Assembly (NCBI GenBank): GCA_016763735.1
Contig: JAESTE010000006.1
Span: 1-64,000 of the forward strand
Source: Nitrospinaceae bacterium
GTDB lineage: Bacteria; Nitrospinota; Nitrospinia; Nitrospinales; VA-1
Direction of reading: 5' to 3'
Length of the DNA: 64,000 bases
In this document: positions 38,159-45,973 of the stretch, one piece after another
Layout: every line of letters begins with the position of its first letter
Position numbering within the stretch: position 1 is the stretch's first letter
Notes under the pieces: generated by a model
Databases searched by the model: none
The model's input: only the letters and a program-made list of their open reading frames with translations
What the model was told of the DNA's origin: nothing
Position numbers and translations under genes: made by a program

Positions 38159-39351
38159 ACAAGTCTGCAGCGGCTGGGTCGGCCCGAAATCGCTTTTGCG
38201 CGCGCTGGATGATTTCCTTTGCCATCTCGCCTACACACTCACGTATTCCGTGCATGGCCTGCTCGTCGTGAGTGGCTTGTGTTCGGAGCAGGGCGTCGCG
38301 TGTCCTTTCCAGAACCTTCCGTTGACGGTCGTTCTCGTCGAGGTCTCCTAGAACGACCTTTAGATCGTCCTCGACGCGCTTCCGGGCTTTGTGCATTTTG
38401 GGAACCATCGTTGCACGATACCGCTGGTACGCCAGCTCCTCGAACGTATCCATTGCACTGCGTGTCTTGCTTGCCAAGGGAGGCGTCCGCACGTTGGGAG
38501 TTGCAGCGGATGTCTTGGGGTTGCTGGACGAAGAGGATGCAGAGGCCGGTGCCTTGGGACCGCTGGGCACAGGGGGCGCGACGGCTGCTGCTGCGGCGTG
38601 CTCCCGTACCTTGATGGTTGGTATATCCTGGGTGAGGTTGACCACGTGCGCCTTCATATGTTCGGTGGCGGGCGCCCGGGATGCAGCCTCAGGTACCGCG
38701 GCTGGCGCGGGGTCCTTCTCGTCCTGGTCGTCCTCGCTCCTGTTCTGGTCGTCGTCTTCGCCTCGGCTGCGGACAAATGCACGGTTGTCTTCGGTGTCGT
38801 CTTCGGTATGTTCGTCGCTGTCTCCTTCGCTGTCTTCGTCCTCCTCGTCCTCCTCGTCGTCGTAGTCGTCGCTGTCTGTGCGCCCAGACACTGACCGTGC
38901 CGTGACACGTTCACCTCCATCTTTGCAATGGTTGCAGCGTTGCTTCTCGTATCGCAGTCCACGCAGATAGCGCACATCGCTCGCGCACCTGCACATCAAA
39001 CCATGTCATGCACGGCTCACTGCGCGCCACACAAGCAGCAACTCACTTGGCGCAAACGACCACGCGACACTCGACACACATCCGGCCGTTCACAGCCAGT
39101 AGGTCCTGGCCTGACCACACAAGTTTTGTGCAACACACGACACAGTCGAGCAGCCAGCCTCTGTCCACCCGCGGAGGACACGCGTTGCGCACTTTCAAGC
39201 ATTCCTGTACGCAAAGATCACCACACCTGATGACATGCACACCTCCACACCGCGCATCCACCTGGCAAATCGAGATCCCCGGGACACCGGGCAGTTTGTG
39301 GTGGGTGGTGAGCGGGTGCGCACCTTGGGTGCGGCAGACCGCACAAGTCAT
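38154..39351 (-). CDS. Spliced RING/treble-clef protein with acidic tail, 379 aa (exons 39047-39351 and 38154-38988)
   Basis: ATG 39351 opens a Cys-rich frame that stops right after a GTGAGT donor. Joining to the acceptor GATGTGCAG (58-base intron) keeps the frame and splits a Lys codon. The joined protein has C70-x2-C73, C92-x2-C95, C100-x2-C103 and C120-x2-C123. The third pair is made of one Cys from each exon, which strongly supports the splice. An earlier CxxC (C3, C6) and further Cys are also present. After residue 135 comes a long Asp/Glu run, then a Pro/Ala/Ser linker and a basic, helical C-terminus (HKARKRVEDDLK). A RING-type ubiquitin ligase or zinc-binding regulator is inferred. Confidence 0.82.
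38989..39046 (-). other. Predicted spliceosomal intron, 58 nt
   Basis: Donor GTGAGT and acceptor TGATGTGCAG, phase 2 (AA|G). Removal creates the C100-x2-C103 zinc ligand pair. It is the shortest intron in the window. Confidence 0.82.
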
Positions 39352-39620
39352 GACGACACGCCTGCACGGTGAAGGGTGGTGTCAGGAGACGTGCACACAC
39401 ACAACAACAAGGTGGCGTACGGCATCTTCCCAGAGGTTGCGCGGTTTCCGCGGATACCACACATAAACCTATCCCACACAAAATCCCGAACGGACACGGA
39501 CGGGCACACGGGCTGCAGCGCCTCGGCCGATCAGGTCATGCCAATCGCGACAACCAGAGTTCCAAGTCACGGGTTGTGTGGGTGCCGCTGGGGGTCTCGA
39601 TCCGATCTAATCTTGCCACC
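39352..39620. promoter_or_regulatory. 269-base divergent intergenic region
   Basis: It lies between the ATG of the spliced RING gene (minus) and the ATG at 39621 (plus). Short frames cross it but none has a convincing start or composition. It contains a CA-rich stretch near 39393-39410. No TATA box or GTCGAC cluster is evident. Confidence 0.4.
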
Positions 39621-40043
39621 ATGTCTTTCTGTTCCATGACTCCTCTGCCCTACGTCCGCCCTCTCTCCCCCTTTGGCACCGCGTCCGAAGTCGCCGTCAC
39701 CCATATCGTGGGCCGCACCACCTCCATCCTGGAACGCATGTCCTTCCACCTGGACGGGTCCAAGCCCATTGACCGGTCTTTGGCACTGACACTGATCAAC
39801 CACGTGATGGGACTGAGTGACTTGTCGAAATCCCTGTGTGTGGACGGGGCCACAGACGACGACTTGCCGGCTGAAGACCTTACCTGGAGACTGATCATCA
39901 TGGGCCTCAACAACATGGCGTCCATGCTGGCGCAAATCGGCATAGGCACCGTGTTCCCCTCTCAAATGCAGCCGCGCTGGTCCACCCCTGAACTCTCTTC
40001 GTCTTCGTCCTCGCCCGAGGGCTCCGTGTCCGAACACTTGTAA
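39621..40043 (+). CDS. Unidentified small protein, 140 aa
   Basis: The frame is open far upstream, but ATG 39621 is in a near-perfect Kozak context (gccaccATG) and the upstream part reads as low-complexity. The product has two helical segments (VAVTHIVGRTTSILERM, LTWRLIIMGLNNMASMLAQIG) and a Ser-rich tail (SSSSSSPEGS). No signal peptide or metal motif. No family is recognised. It directly precedes the ESCRT-III homologue (50 bases), so the two may be co-regulated. Confidence 0.72.
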   Translation: MSFCSMTPLPYVRPLSPFGTASEVAVTHIVGRTTSILERMSFHLDGSKPIDRSLALTLINHVMGLSDLSKSLCVDGATDDDLPAEDLTWRLIIMGLNNMASMLAQIGIGTVFPSQMQPRWSTPELSSSSSSPEGSVSEHL

Positions 40044-40093
40044 CCTTTGATTCGATAAACCACATGCCTTCACCTCTTACCATTGCATCCACC

Positions 40094-40897
40094 ATGGGTT
40101 CGTGTGACAGCTGCCTCGTGGACGACGCGGTACGGGTGGAGCGGGTGCAGGGCAAATCCAATGAGCTGTTGGGCAACACCTTGAAGGTGCAGCAACGCAC
40201 CCTGGAGGCGGCACTTGGGACCTTGCAGAAGACCGAACTGGCCGTGAAGCGCCTGCGGATCAAGGCCAGAGAGTTGAACAAGGGCCCCACCCAGTCGATG
40301 AAGGTGGCGATGCAGCGCGAACTGGTCAAACGTAGGCAAGCAGACCGGGCGGTGAAGGCCAGCCAGGCCAACATCTCCCGCACCCACGGCATGATGAACA
40401 TGGTCACCAAGCTCGGGGACGCCCATACCACAGCGCAACTGCAGAAGGACTTGCAGAAGAACTTCAAGAAACTCAAGCTGGACCCAGAGAGGTTAGAGAA
40501 GTTGATGGAGACCGGGGGCGACATCAACGACAGCATCGAGGAGGTGGCCAGCATTGCAGACCAGTTCACGGGCGGAGACAACGTGGACGCCGAGGTGGAA
40601 GAAGAGATGGAGAGCATCTGGAACATGGACGGCGACGACGAGTTGTCCACCAACGAAGAGGTGAACTACGACCTGAGCAAGACTATGCCCGACGGACCCT
40701 TGGAGGATCTGGAGGAAGAGGAGAACGGGACGGGGATGTCACACCTGGGCAAGCGAGGACTCGTCAAGAACCCCAGCATCAAGGAACAGGTGCATATAGG
40801 CCAAGGGTACCGCCAGCTGAGCCACGCCGAGCAGTTGCTGAACCAAACCACCAATCTGGAAGACGTCAACTTGAAGGTTTTGGTCAACACCGAATGA
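40094..40897 (+). CDS. ESCRT-III subunit homologue (Snf7/CHMP family), predicted N-myristoylated, 267 aa
   Basis: An in-frame ATG lies at 40064, but ATG 40094 has an ideal context (ccaccATGg) and starts MGSCDS, an N-myristoylation consensus with Gly2 and Ser6, as in CHMP6/Vps20. Residues 15-180 have the Snf7 layout. A long basic helix pair (KRLRIKARELNKG, MQRELVKRRQADRAVKASQ) is followed by AQLQKDLQKNFKKLKLDPERL, then GGDINDSIEEVASIADQF and the acidic DNVDAEVEEEME segment. This matches the CHMP core followed by its acidic regulatory part. ESCRT-III polymers cut membrane necks in budding and nuclear-envelope repair, and also abscission. A viral copy could serve envelopment or egress (inference). 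It lies next to the large inverted repeat. Confidence 0.82.
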   Translation: MGSCDSCLVDDAVRVERVQGKSNELLGNTLKVQQRTLEAALGTLQKTELAVKRLRIKARELNKGPTQSMKVAMQRELVKRRQADRAVKASQANISRTHGMMNMVTKLGDAHTTAQLQKDLQKNFKKLKLDPERLEKLMETGGDINDSIEEVASIADQFTGGDNVDAEVEEEMESIWNMDGDDELSTNEEVNYDLSKTMPDGPLEDLEEEENGTGMSHLGKRGLVKNPSIKEQVHIGQGYRQLSHAEQLLNQTTNLEDVNLKVLVNTE

Positions 40898-40958
40898 ACT
40901 TGACGTGAACCCCCTGTACACATTTGAATTTACGAAAGTATTTCTCAAGTCTTCCGCG

Positions 40959-41487
40959 AAGTATTTCCTAAGTATTCGACAAGTATTCCTTCGAGAGACT
41001 TGAGAAATACTTGTTGAATACTTGAGAAATACTTGTCAAATACTTTGTACCGAGATTCTGCTGAAGTCCGATCGAGAGGGGGGGTAGGGTCTTGTTCCCC
41101 CCTAACCGACCGGTGCCTTTTCGGTGAATAAATAGGTTCACCTTTTGTGACAGCAATCAATTAACCGAGATGTCAGGAACCGTGAAACCTATAAGGTGGG
41201 GTTTTATGATATAGTCGGTAGATGATTGACTGGTACTATGCACAGTAGGACTAGTCCATCCTGGATTAATACCCAAACTATACCCCGGGGATAAACCTAT
41301 TTACCGTTTGAGAACATAGTCCCGAAAATACACCGATCGGTTAGGGGGGAACAAGACCCTACCCCCCCTCTCTATTGGACTTCATGAGAATCTCGGTACA
41401 AAGTATTTGACAAGTATTTCTCAAGTATTCAACAAGTATTTCTCAAGTCTCTCGAAGGAATACTTGTCGAATACTTGAGAAATACTT
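40959..41487. repeat. Large imperfect inverted repeat with iterons and AT-rich centre; candidate replication origin
   Basis: The left arm (40959-about 41125) and the reverse complement of the right arm (about 41321-41487) match over nearly their whole length, with a few substitutions (for example CGATCGGAC against CTATTGGAC). Each arm carries several direct copies of AATACTTG and of GAGAAATACTTG, plus a G/C-run block (GGTAGGGTCTTGTTCCCC). The centre of about 195 bases is AT-rich and contains an inverted AAATAGGTT/AACCTATTT pair. Paired arms, iterons and an AT-rich centre are the usual parts of a viral origin. No gene is seen from 40898 to 41605. Confidence 0.82.
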
Positions 41488-41605
41488 GGTGGAAACCTTA
41501 CAAAAACTTCAGCTCGACTCGCAACACTACGAAGTGCGAACCTCCTCAGGATGAACGCAGAGAAAAGGGGGTGCACAGGAGACTTGGGAAATTTCTCAAA
41601 AACCT

Positions 41606-43525
41606 TTAGTTCACGTAACTTTGCACCAGATCACACAACACACTGGGCAGACGACGGTTGTGAAACAGCGCCTGACGCGTGACCTGTGCGGCCGACATGC
41701 CTGCGGCGGTAGTGGTAAGGGCCATCCAAGGCAGGGTGTGTGCCTGGGCACAGAACGCCCGCACAGTCTCCGAGCACACGCATATGACGCGCGCCTCACT
41801 TCGTGTGTCGTCAACCTCCAGGTCTGGAGAGAACACACACTTCACCGGTCGTTCGTGATAAGACGGGGCGGTGTACCAAGTGAAACAGTCCTTCTTGTCG
41901 CGCGGCTGGTACACGGTCAACGTGAGCTCTCCTCCCCCTGGGTTGCGGGAGTAGACGTCTCCCGCCAGCGACCAAGGCAGGTCGTACACGGCAACGTGTG
42001 TGCACCGTACGGTACCTCCTGGATTGGCGTAATTGCTGTCTGGGCCGATGACAAAGTCCACCACAAGTTCCAGTGTCAGGGTCATGGACATGATACAGGG
42101 GTCGTACGCCAGAAGCAGCACCCTCAGCGAGTGCAGATGGATCAACGTACTGCATCCCGCCACGAGTCCGTCAGGGTAGCCGACCGGAGCCAGGTCCATC
42201 ATGTCGGGGTCGAGGGACACGGGGCCCGGGTCGCGCGGGCACAGGTCGGCGGTGTTGATCAAGGGAAACGCACTGTCTTCCTGGTGCAGTATGTCGTATA
42301 TGAGTAGCGCCGCGCGTACCCGGTTTGTGTGACCTCTGAACCCGGGCCGGGCCTTTTCAGACTCGAAGAATACCGGGGGAGGCAGTCGGTCGTGGTCTTC
42401 GCAGAAATGTGCGTACACTTGCTTGAGGGCAGTGACGCGCTGGTTGGCGATGCGGGCCAGGGAATGGGGGATGACAGGGGCCAGGGTGCGATGGAAACGA
42501 CGAAGTACACACTCCAGTGCACACTCGTCACCAAACAACACGAACTCGGCGGCGTGCTCCACGCCGAGCAGCTCCGAGAAGGTCCATGGGACGAGGTCCA
42601 CGGACCGTGGCAAGAATACGGGAGGCAGCGCGAACAACTCCTCTGCGGCAAACGTCGAGCACGCCTTGTGGAATTGGACGTGGTAGTTGGCGAGGGGGTC
42701 GAAGTACACGACACTCCTCCCGCCGTTGCCCACGGACAGGCGGCACCCCAACTTGACCATGTCGTGGTACAGTCCCACGGTCATCATGCGAGACAACATG
42801 GACATCATCGCGGTAGGTTCGGAACACTGGAACGCAGACACTAGTGATGTGACGTCGGCACTGTACCAGTCGAGGTCCCGCTCGGTAAAGGTTGTGAGGG
42901 GCAGGGGAAGGGTGTGGATGGAGCCGACCAGCACAGGAGCCTGTCCATGCAGAGAACGACGCGAGAGGTGCATGAGGTCGTTCCCGGCCAGGTTAGACGC
43001 GGACGCGTTTGGGGCACGGTAATTATGGTCGAGTTTGTCGAGTCGACCCCAGTACGTGTCCATGGACAGCGAGGAAATGCCGTCGGGGCGTCGTCGTGTC
43101 CGACCTTGAGCCTTCCATTCACGAGACCCTTCCACGCCTGTGGTGAACAGCCCGCCGCAACGCACAGGGGATGCCATGAAGTCGCGTACATCGCCGAGAA
43201 TGGTTACTTGGGCTGTGCTGGCACGTCCGGGTAAACAAAGCACCATGATCTTGGCACGCTGACGTGCGTCCAGGCACCCGAAGTCGACAGGGGCCTGGTC
43301 GATGAGGTACTGGACAGTGGGGGTGATGGCGTACGTTTGGCGGAGCCCTCGGGTCCCGCCCACGGGGTCCAGGTCGGCGAAGGACATACGTGACGGGGCA
43401 TGACGCTTGGGCTGTATCTCGGGAGGCATACGAGACGACGCGGCCTGGCTGCGATGAGGCGGAGTGTAGGGCAGGACCTTGCGCTTGCGCGTGGAGAGGT
43501 CATCAGGGTCCATGGCACTTGACAT
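41606..43525 (-). CDS. Three-gene family member, 639 aa
   Basis: The frame is open to 43774, overlapping the next gene, but the first suitable ATG is 43525 (MSSAMDPDD), downstream of GTCGAC motifs. The first 90 residues are basic and disordered (TRKRKVLPYTPP), followed by a large globular part. Family signatures shared with the genes at 31609 and 43609 are a LDWYSADVTSLVSAF segment, FHRTLAPVIPHSLARIANQRV (compare IVPALWNMAITIAHERV), NTADLCPRDPG and the C-terminal VLCDLVQSYVN. No outside homologue or catalytic motif is recognised. The C-terminal helix resembles the end of many F-box-like or LRR-like viral proteins only vaguely. Confidence 0.8.
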   Translation of the reverse strand: MSSAMDPDDLSTRKRKVLPYTPPHRSQAASSRMPPEIQPKRHAPSRMSFADLDPVGGTRGLRQTYAITPTVQYLIDQAPVDFGCLDARQRAKIMVLCLPGRASTAQVTILGDVRDFMASPVRCGGLFTTGVEGSREWKAQGRTRRRPDGISSLSMDTYWGRLDKLDHNYRAPNASASNLAGNDLMHLSRRSLHGQAPVLVGSIHTLPLPLTTFTERDLDWYSADVTSLVSAFQCSEPTAMMSMLSRMMTVGLYHDMVKLGCRLSVGNGGRSVVYFDPLANYHVQFHKACSTFAAEELFALPPVFLPRSVDLVPWTFSELLGVEHAAEFVLFGDECALECVLRRFHRTLAPVIPHSLARIANQRVTALKQVYAHFCEDHDRLPPPVFFESEKARPGFRGHTNRVRAALLIYDILHQEDSAFPLINTADLCPRDPGPVSLDPDMMDLAPVGYPDGLVAGCSTLIHLHSLRVLLLAYDPCIMSMTLTLELVVDFVIGPDSNYANPGGTVRCTHVAVYDLPWSLAGDVYSRNPGGGELTLTVYQPRDKKDCFTWYTAPSYHERPVKCVFSPDLEVDDTRSEARVICVCSETVRAFCAQAHTLPWMALTTTAAGMSAAQVTRQALFHNRRLPSVLCDLVQSYVN

Positions 43526-43561
43526 TGTGTGGCAGAGTTGGTTCAGGGAATCGACGGAGAA

Positions 43562-43590
43562 ATGTCGACACCCAACTGAGTCGACATTTG
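43562..43590. promoter_or_regulatory. GTCGAC pair upstream of the 639-aa protein gene
   Basis: TGTCGACA and GAGTCGACA lie 16 bases apart, 37-65 bases upstream of the ATG (minus strand). A TATA-like TTTGTATTAAA is further upstream near 43606-43616. Confidence 0.5.
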
Positions 43591-43608
43591 TGGAAACTAG
43601 TCGGAGGT

Positions 43609-45087
43609 TTAATACAAATAATCTGTCACAACCTCTGACAGGGCACGGGGGAACGCAGCCCGGCGCTCCAACATGGCGCGGGTCCCGGCCACGAACCGGT
43701 GCTGATGGGCCAGTTTGCGCACCACGTACCAGGGTAGGTCCTTGATCTGGGTGACCATCTGTCCCGCGGCACACTCCAAGGTGGCTATGTATATATCAGA
43801 ATCGTGTACGCCTCGGACCTTGCCCTGAAAGCCCGTGGCGAGCGATCTGGTTGTATGTTCGCTCCAGTGCAGCGCGTGTGCGTGATGGACGGCATGGGTG
43901 GGGCGGTGGAGGGTGTACTCTGCGATGACGTCCACAATACGCGCTTCGGACGGAGGCTTCATCTGCTTAGGCGAGTCCACCGCAAGGGGGTAGATGAGTG
44001 TCGTCAGGCCGAGACGCATGGTCAGGATCCCGTGGCCGGCGTGATAGTCCAGGCTGAGGAGGGCAATGTCACGGACCCAAGTCCGGTAGACGGGGGTGGT
44101 GCAGGTCATGCAGCAGGACATGTGGAGAGGGCACACGTCGGCTGAGGTCGCGGCGTTCACCACCCGTTCCACATCTCCTGGTCCCAGACCACGCAGTGCC
44201 TCGGACAAATAGTCAAACTGGCGTCCGTACCTCCAGCTGCCGCCCCAGCTGCCGTCCGGTACAGTAACTTTGCATGACTGGGGGTTCTCGTGAGGGGTGT
44301 CCATACGCAGGGTTGAGGCGGGGGCAGGGTCATAGGTAATGTGGAACGAATCGTACAACTCCTTCAGGTCGGCGACGCGTTCGTGTGCGATGGTGATGGC
44401 CATATTCCATAGGGCCGGGACGATGATCGTGCGCAGCGCGTTGTCGAGAGGTTCGGCAGCTGCGACGCTCCTCCCTTGCGTGAAGTCTTCGGCTTCGCGG
44501 CGACTCAATTTGCACGGAATACCACGTGGTTTCACACAGTCCAGAGTATCGGGTGGAGGCGGGTAAGAGAGATGGTATGCGTCAAAGGGGACGTGTGCCC
44601 ACCCGCCTCCACCCGTGCAGGGATCTTTACCGCGTGCAACCCATTGTTGGCTGAGTCCCAACGCCATCATGCGTACGGTGCTCTTGAAGACAATACTGTA
44701 GGAGTGCAGGTCGCGGTTCCTCTGGGGGGACACAAGGAAGGTCCAGTCGAGCAACGTCTTGTCTATCCAACGCAGATCCTTAGAGGTTCGGGTGGACTCG
44801 GGCATGGTGTGAGTGGTACGAAAGGGGAGTACGACCACGTCCATCAGCTGACGAGCGGCCGCGTGCTGTGTCAGGCGTGAAATCTTGAGGTCGGCCTCGA
44901 GGAACACCGTGGAGTAGCCAATGGTAGGGACAATGTTCAGAAGAAACGGTTCCTCGTTGCGTCGGGCGGCGGACTTGGTCTCGTCCATCAACCTCTGGCG
45001 GGAGTGCCGGGTCGTTTCCAAGTATTCAGAGGTCGTGGCCATCCTGGGGCGTTTCACTGGAGTCGACGACGAGGCAGCAGCAGACAT
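43609..45087 (-). CDS. Three-gene family member, 492 aa
   Basis: ATG 45087 is preferred to the TTG-opened extension. The N-terminus is Ser/Ala-rich then basic (VKRPRM). It shares with its two paralogues a KDLRWIDKTLLDW segment, VPALWNMAITIAHERVADLKELY, TSADVCPLH and a C-terminus of the form PWYVVRKLAHQHRF...LSEVVTDYLY, which corresponds to GWFIVRSVAHRIG...IHNLILSYV in the 584-residue protein. The family is unknown. It lies directly upstream of the 639-residue paralogue on the same strand, a tandem duplication that has diverged widely. An ATTAAA overlaps the TAA stop. Confidence 0.8.
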   Translation of the reverse strand: MSAAASSSTPVKRPRMATTSEYLETTRHSRQRLMDETKSAARRNEEPFLLNIVPTIGYSTVFLEADLKISRLTQHAAARQLMDVVVLPFRTTHTMPESTRTSKDLRWIDKTLLDWTFLVSPQRNRDLHSYSIVFKSTVRMMALGLSQQWVARGKDPCTGGGGWAHVPFDAYHLSYPPPPDTLDCVKPRGIPCKLSRREAEDFTQGRSVAAAEPLDNALRTIIVPALWNMAITIAHERVADLKELYDSFHITYDPAPASTLRMDTPHENPQSCKVTVPDGSWGGSWRYGRQFDYLSEALRGLGPGDVERVVNAATSADVCPLHMSCCMTCTTPVYRTWVRDIALLSLDYHAGHGILTMRLGLTTLIYPLAVDSPKQMKPPSEARIVDVIAEYTLHRPTHAVHHAHALHWSEHTTRSLATGFQGKVRGVHDSDIYIATLECAAGQMVTQIKDLPWYVVRKLAHQHRFVAGTRAMLERRAAFPRALSEVVTDYLY

Positions 45088-45182
45088 GAGTCGACAGCAG
45101 GTCAAGTGAACGTTTGGGATAATTTTACATAAAACATCGACTCAAGTCGACACCCGAGTCGACTCCTAACACAAGTCGACAT
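45060..45182. promoter_or_regulatory. GTCGAC cluster around the start of the 492-aa protein gene
   Basis: Five GTCGAC hexamers (near 45062, 45090, 45151, 45163 and 45175) surround the ATG of the 492-residue gene and reach the stop of the 267-residue gene upstream. Spacing and flanks (AAGTCGACA) match the other clusters. Confidence 0.5.
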
Positions 45183-45969
45183 TGGTCAACAAAGGCCCTT
45201 CCGTGGGCTCCATGGTCTTGACCACCGAAGAGGTCAGGATACCCAGAGACTCGAGTGCGTCCCCTGTCCAGTCTACCGGGGGCAGGTCGTCGAAGTGGGC
45301 CGGGAACCCCAGGTGGGCGTCCCAGTCCATCACATGGCCCACAGGCAAGGGGGTGTCAAGTGTGGAGTACGACAGAGGCATGCACTTGTTCTCGGTCATG
45401 AACGCGTCGATTATGGGCAGAAGCACCGACAGCTGGCGTCCAATGACCACCACTGAACTGCGCGACATGTCTTCACACTTATGACGCCACTCTGCGAACG
45501 CCTGGGCCGCCTCGTCTCGATGCACGGCATGTTGCGTGAGCTTGGTCCAGAACGCAGGACGTTTGGCCCACGACGAGGCCAGGTCGCCCTTGCGCACGTG
45601 ACGGATGTTGCAGCCTTGCAGGGACACAGAGAAGGTAGAGATTGACTCCTTCTTGAGCCAGGCCTCTTGTCCGAAGCAGGTGGCACGGAGAGAGCGCAAC
45701 TGCTGCGTGCCCTCCGGTGCCGTCACGAGGTACGACAGGTTGGCCGACACACACATGAACACGGGACGAGACGTGGTCCAGTTCTGACGGTGCAAGGCAA
45801 ACCCAAAGATGTCCGCAGCCTTCTTGAGCACTTTGTTGGTGGCGACCGTGGTGTTCGTGGGCATCAGGGCGGGCATGTCGTCCGCTAACGATGGGTCTTC
45901 GTCGGGAGGGATGTCGGGCAAGATGTCCTTGTTGGGAAAGAACAGAGTCTCTTGCTGTACAACATACAT
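45166..45969 (-). CDS. Unidentified protein, 267 aa
   Basis: ATG 45969. The acidic N-terminal 35 residues (ILPDIPPDEDPSLADDM) precede a globular alpha/beta part (SRPVFMCVSANLSYLVTAP, SISTFSVSLQGCNIRHV). There is no signal peptide or recognisable motif. It follows the FEN-like nuclease on the same strand with four bases between that gene's stop and this ATG, so the two may be functionally linked, for example as a nuclease and a DNA-bound cofactor (speculative). Confidence 0.75.
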   Translation of the reverse strand: MYVVQQETLFFPNKDILPDIPPDEDPSLADDMPALMPTNTTVATNKVLKKAADIFGFALHRQNWTTSRPVFMCVSANLSYLVTAPEGTQQLRSLRATCFGQEAWLKKESISTFSVSLQGCNIRHVRKGDLASSWAKRPAFWTKLTQHAVHRDEAAQAFAEWRHKCEDMSRSSVVVIGRQLSVLLPIIDAFMTENKCMPLSYSTLDTPLPVGHVMDWDAHLGFPAHFDDLPPVDWTGDALESLGILTSSVVKTMEPTEGPLLTNVDLC

Positions 45970-45973
45970 TTAA

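Noticed and set aside
39369..39620. Upstream extension of the 140-residue protein
   Set aside because: The extension is low-complexity, overlaps the divergent promoter and lacks a good start; ATG 39621 has a near-ideal Kozak context.
40945..41160. Short frames across the large palindrome
   Set aside because: They encode only repeat-derived residues and would be mirrored in the other arm; the region is better explained as a cis-element.
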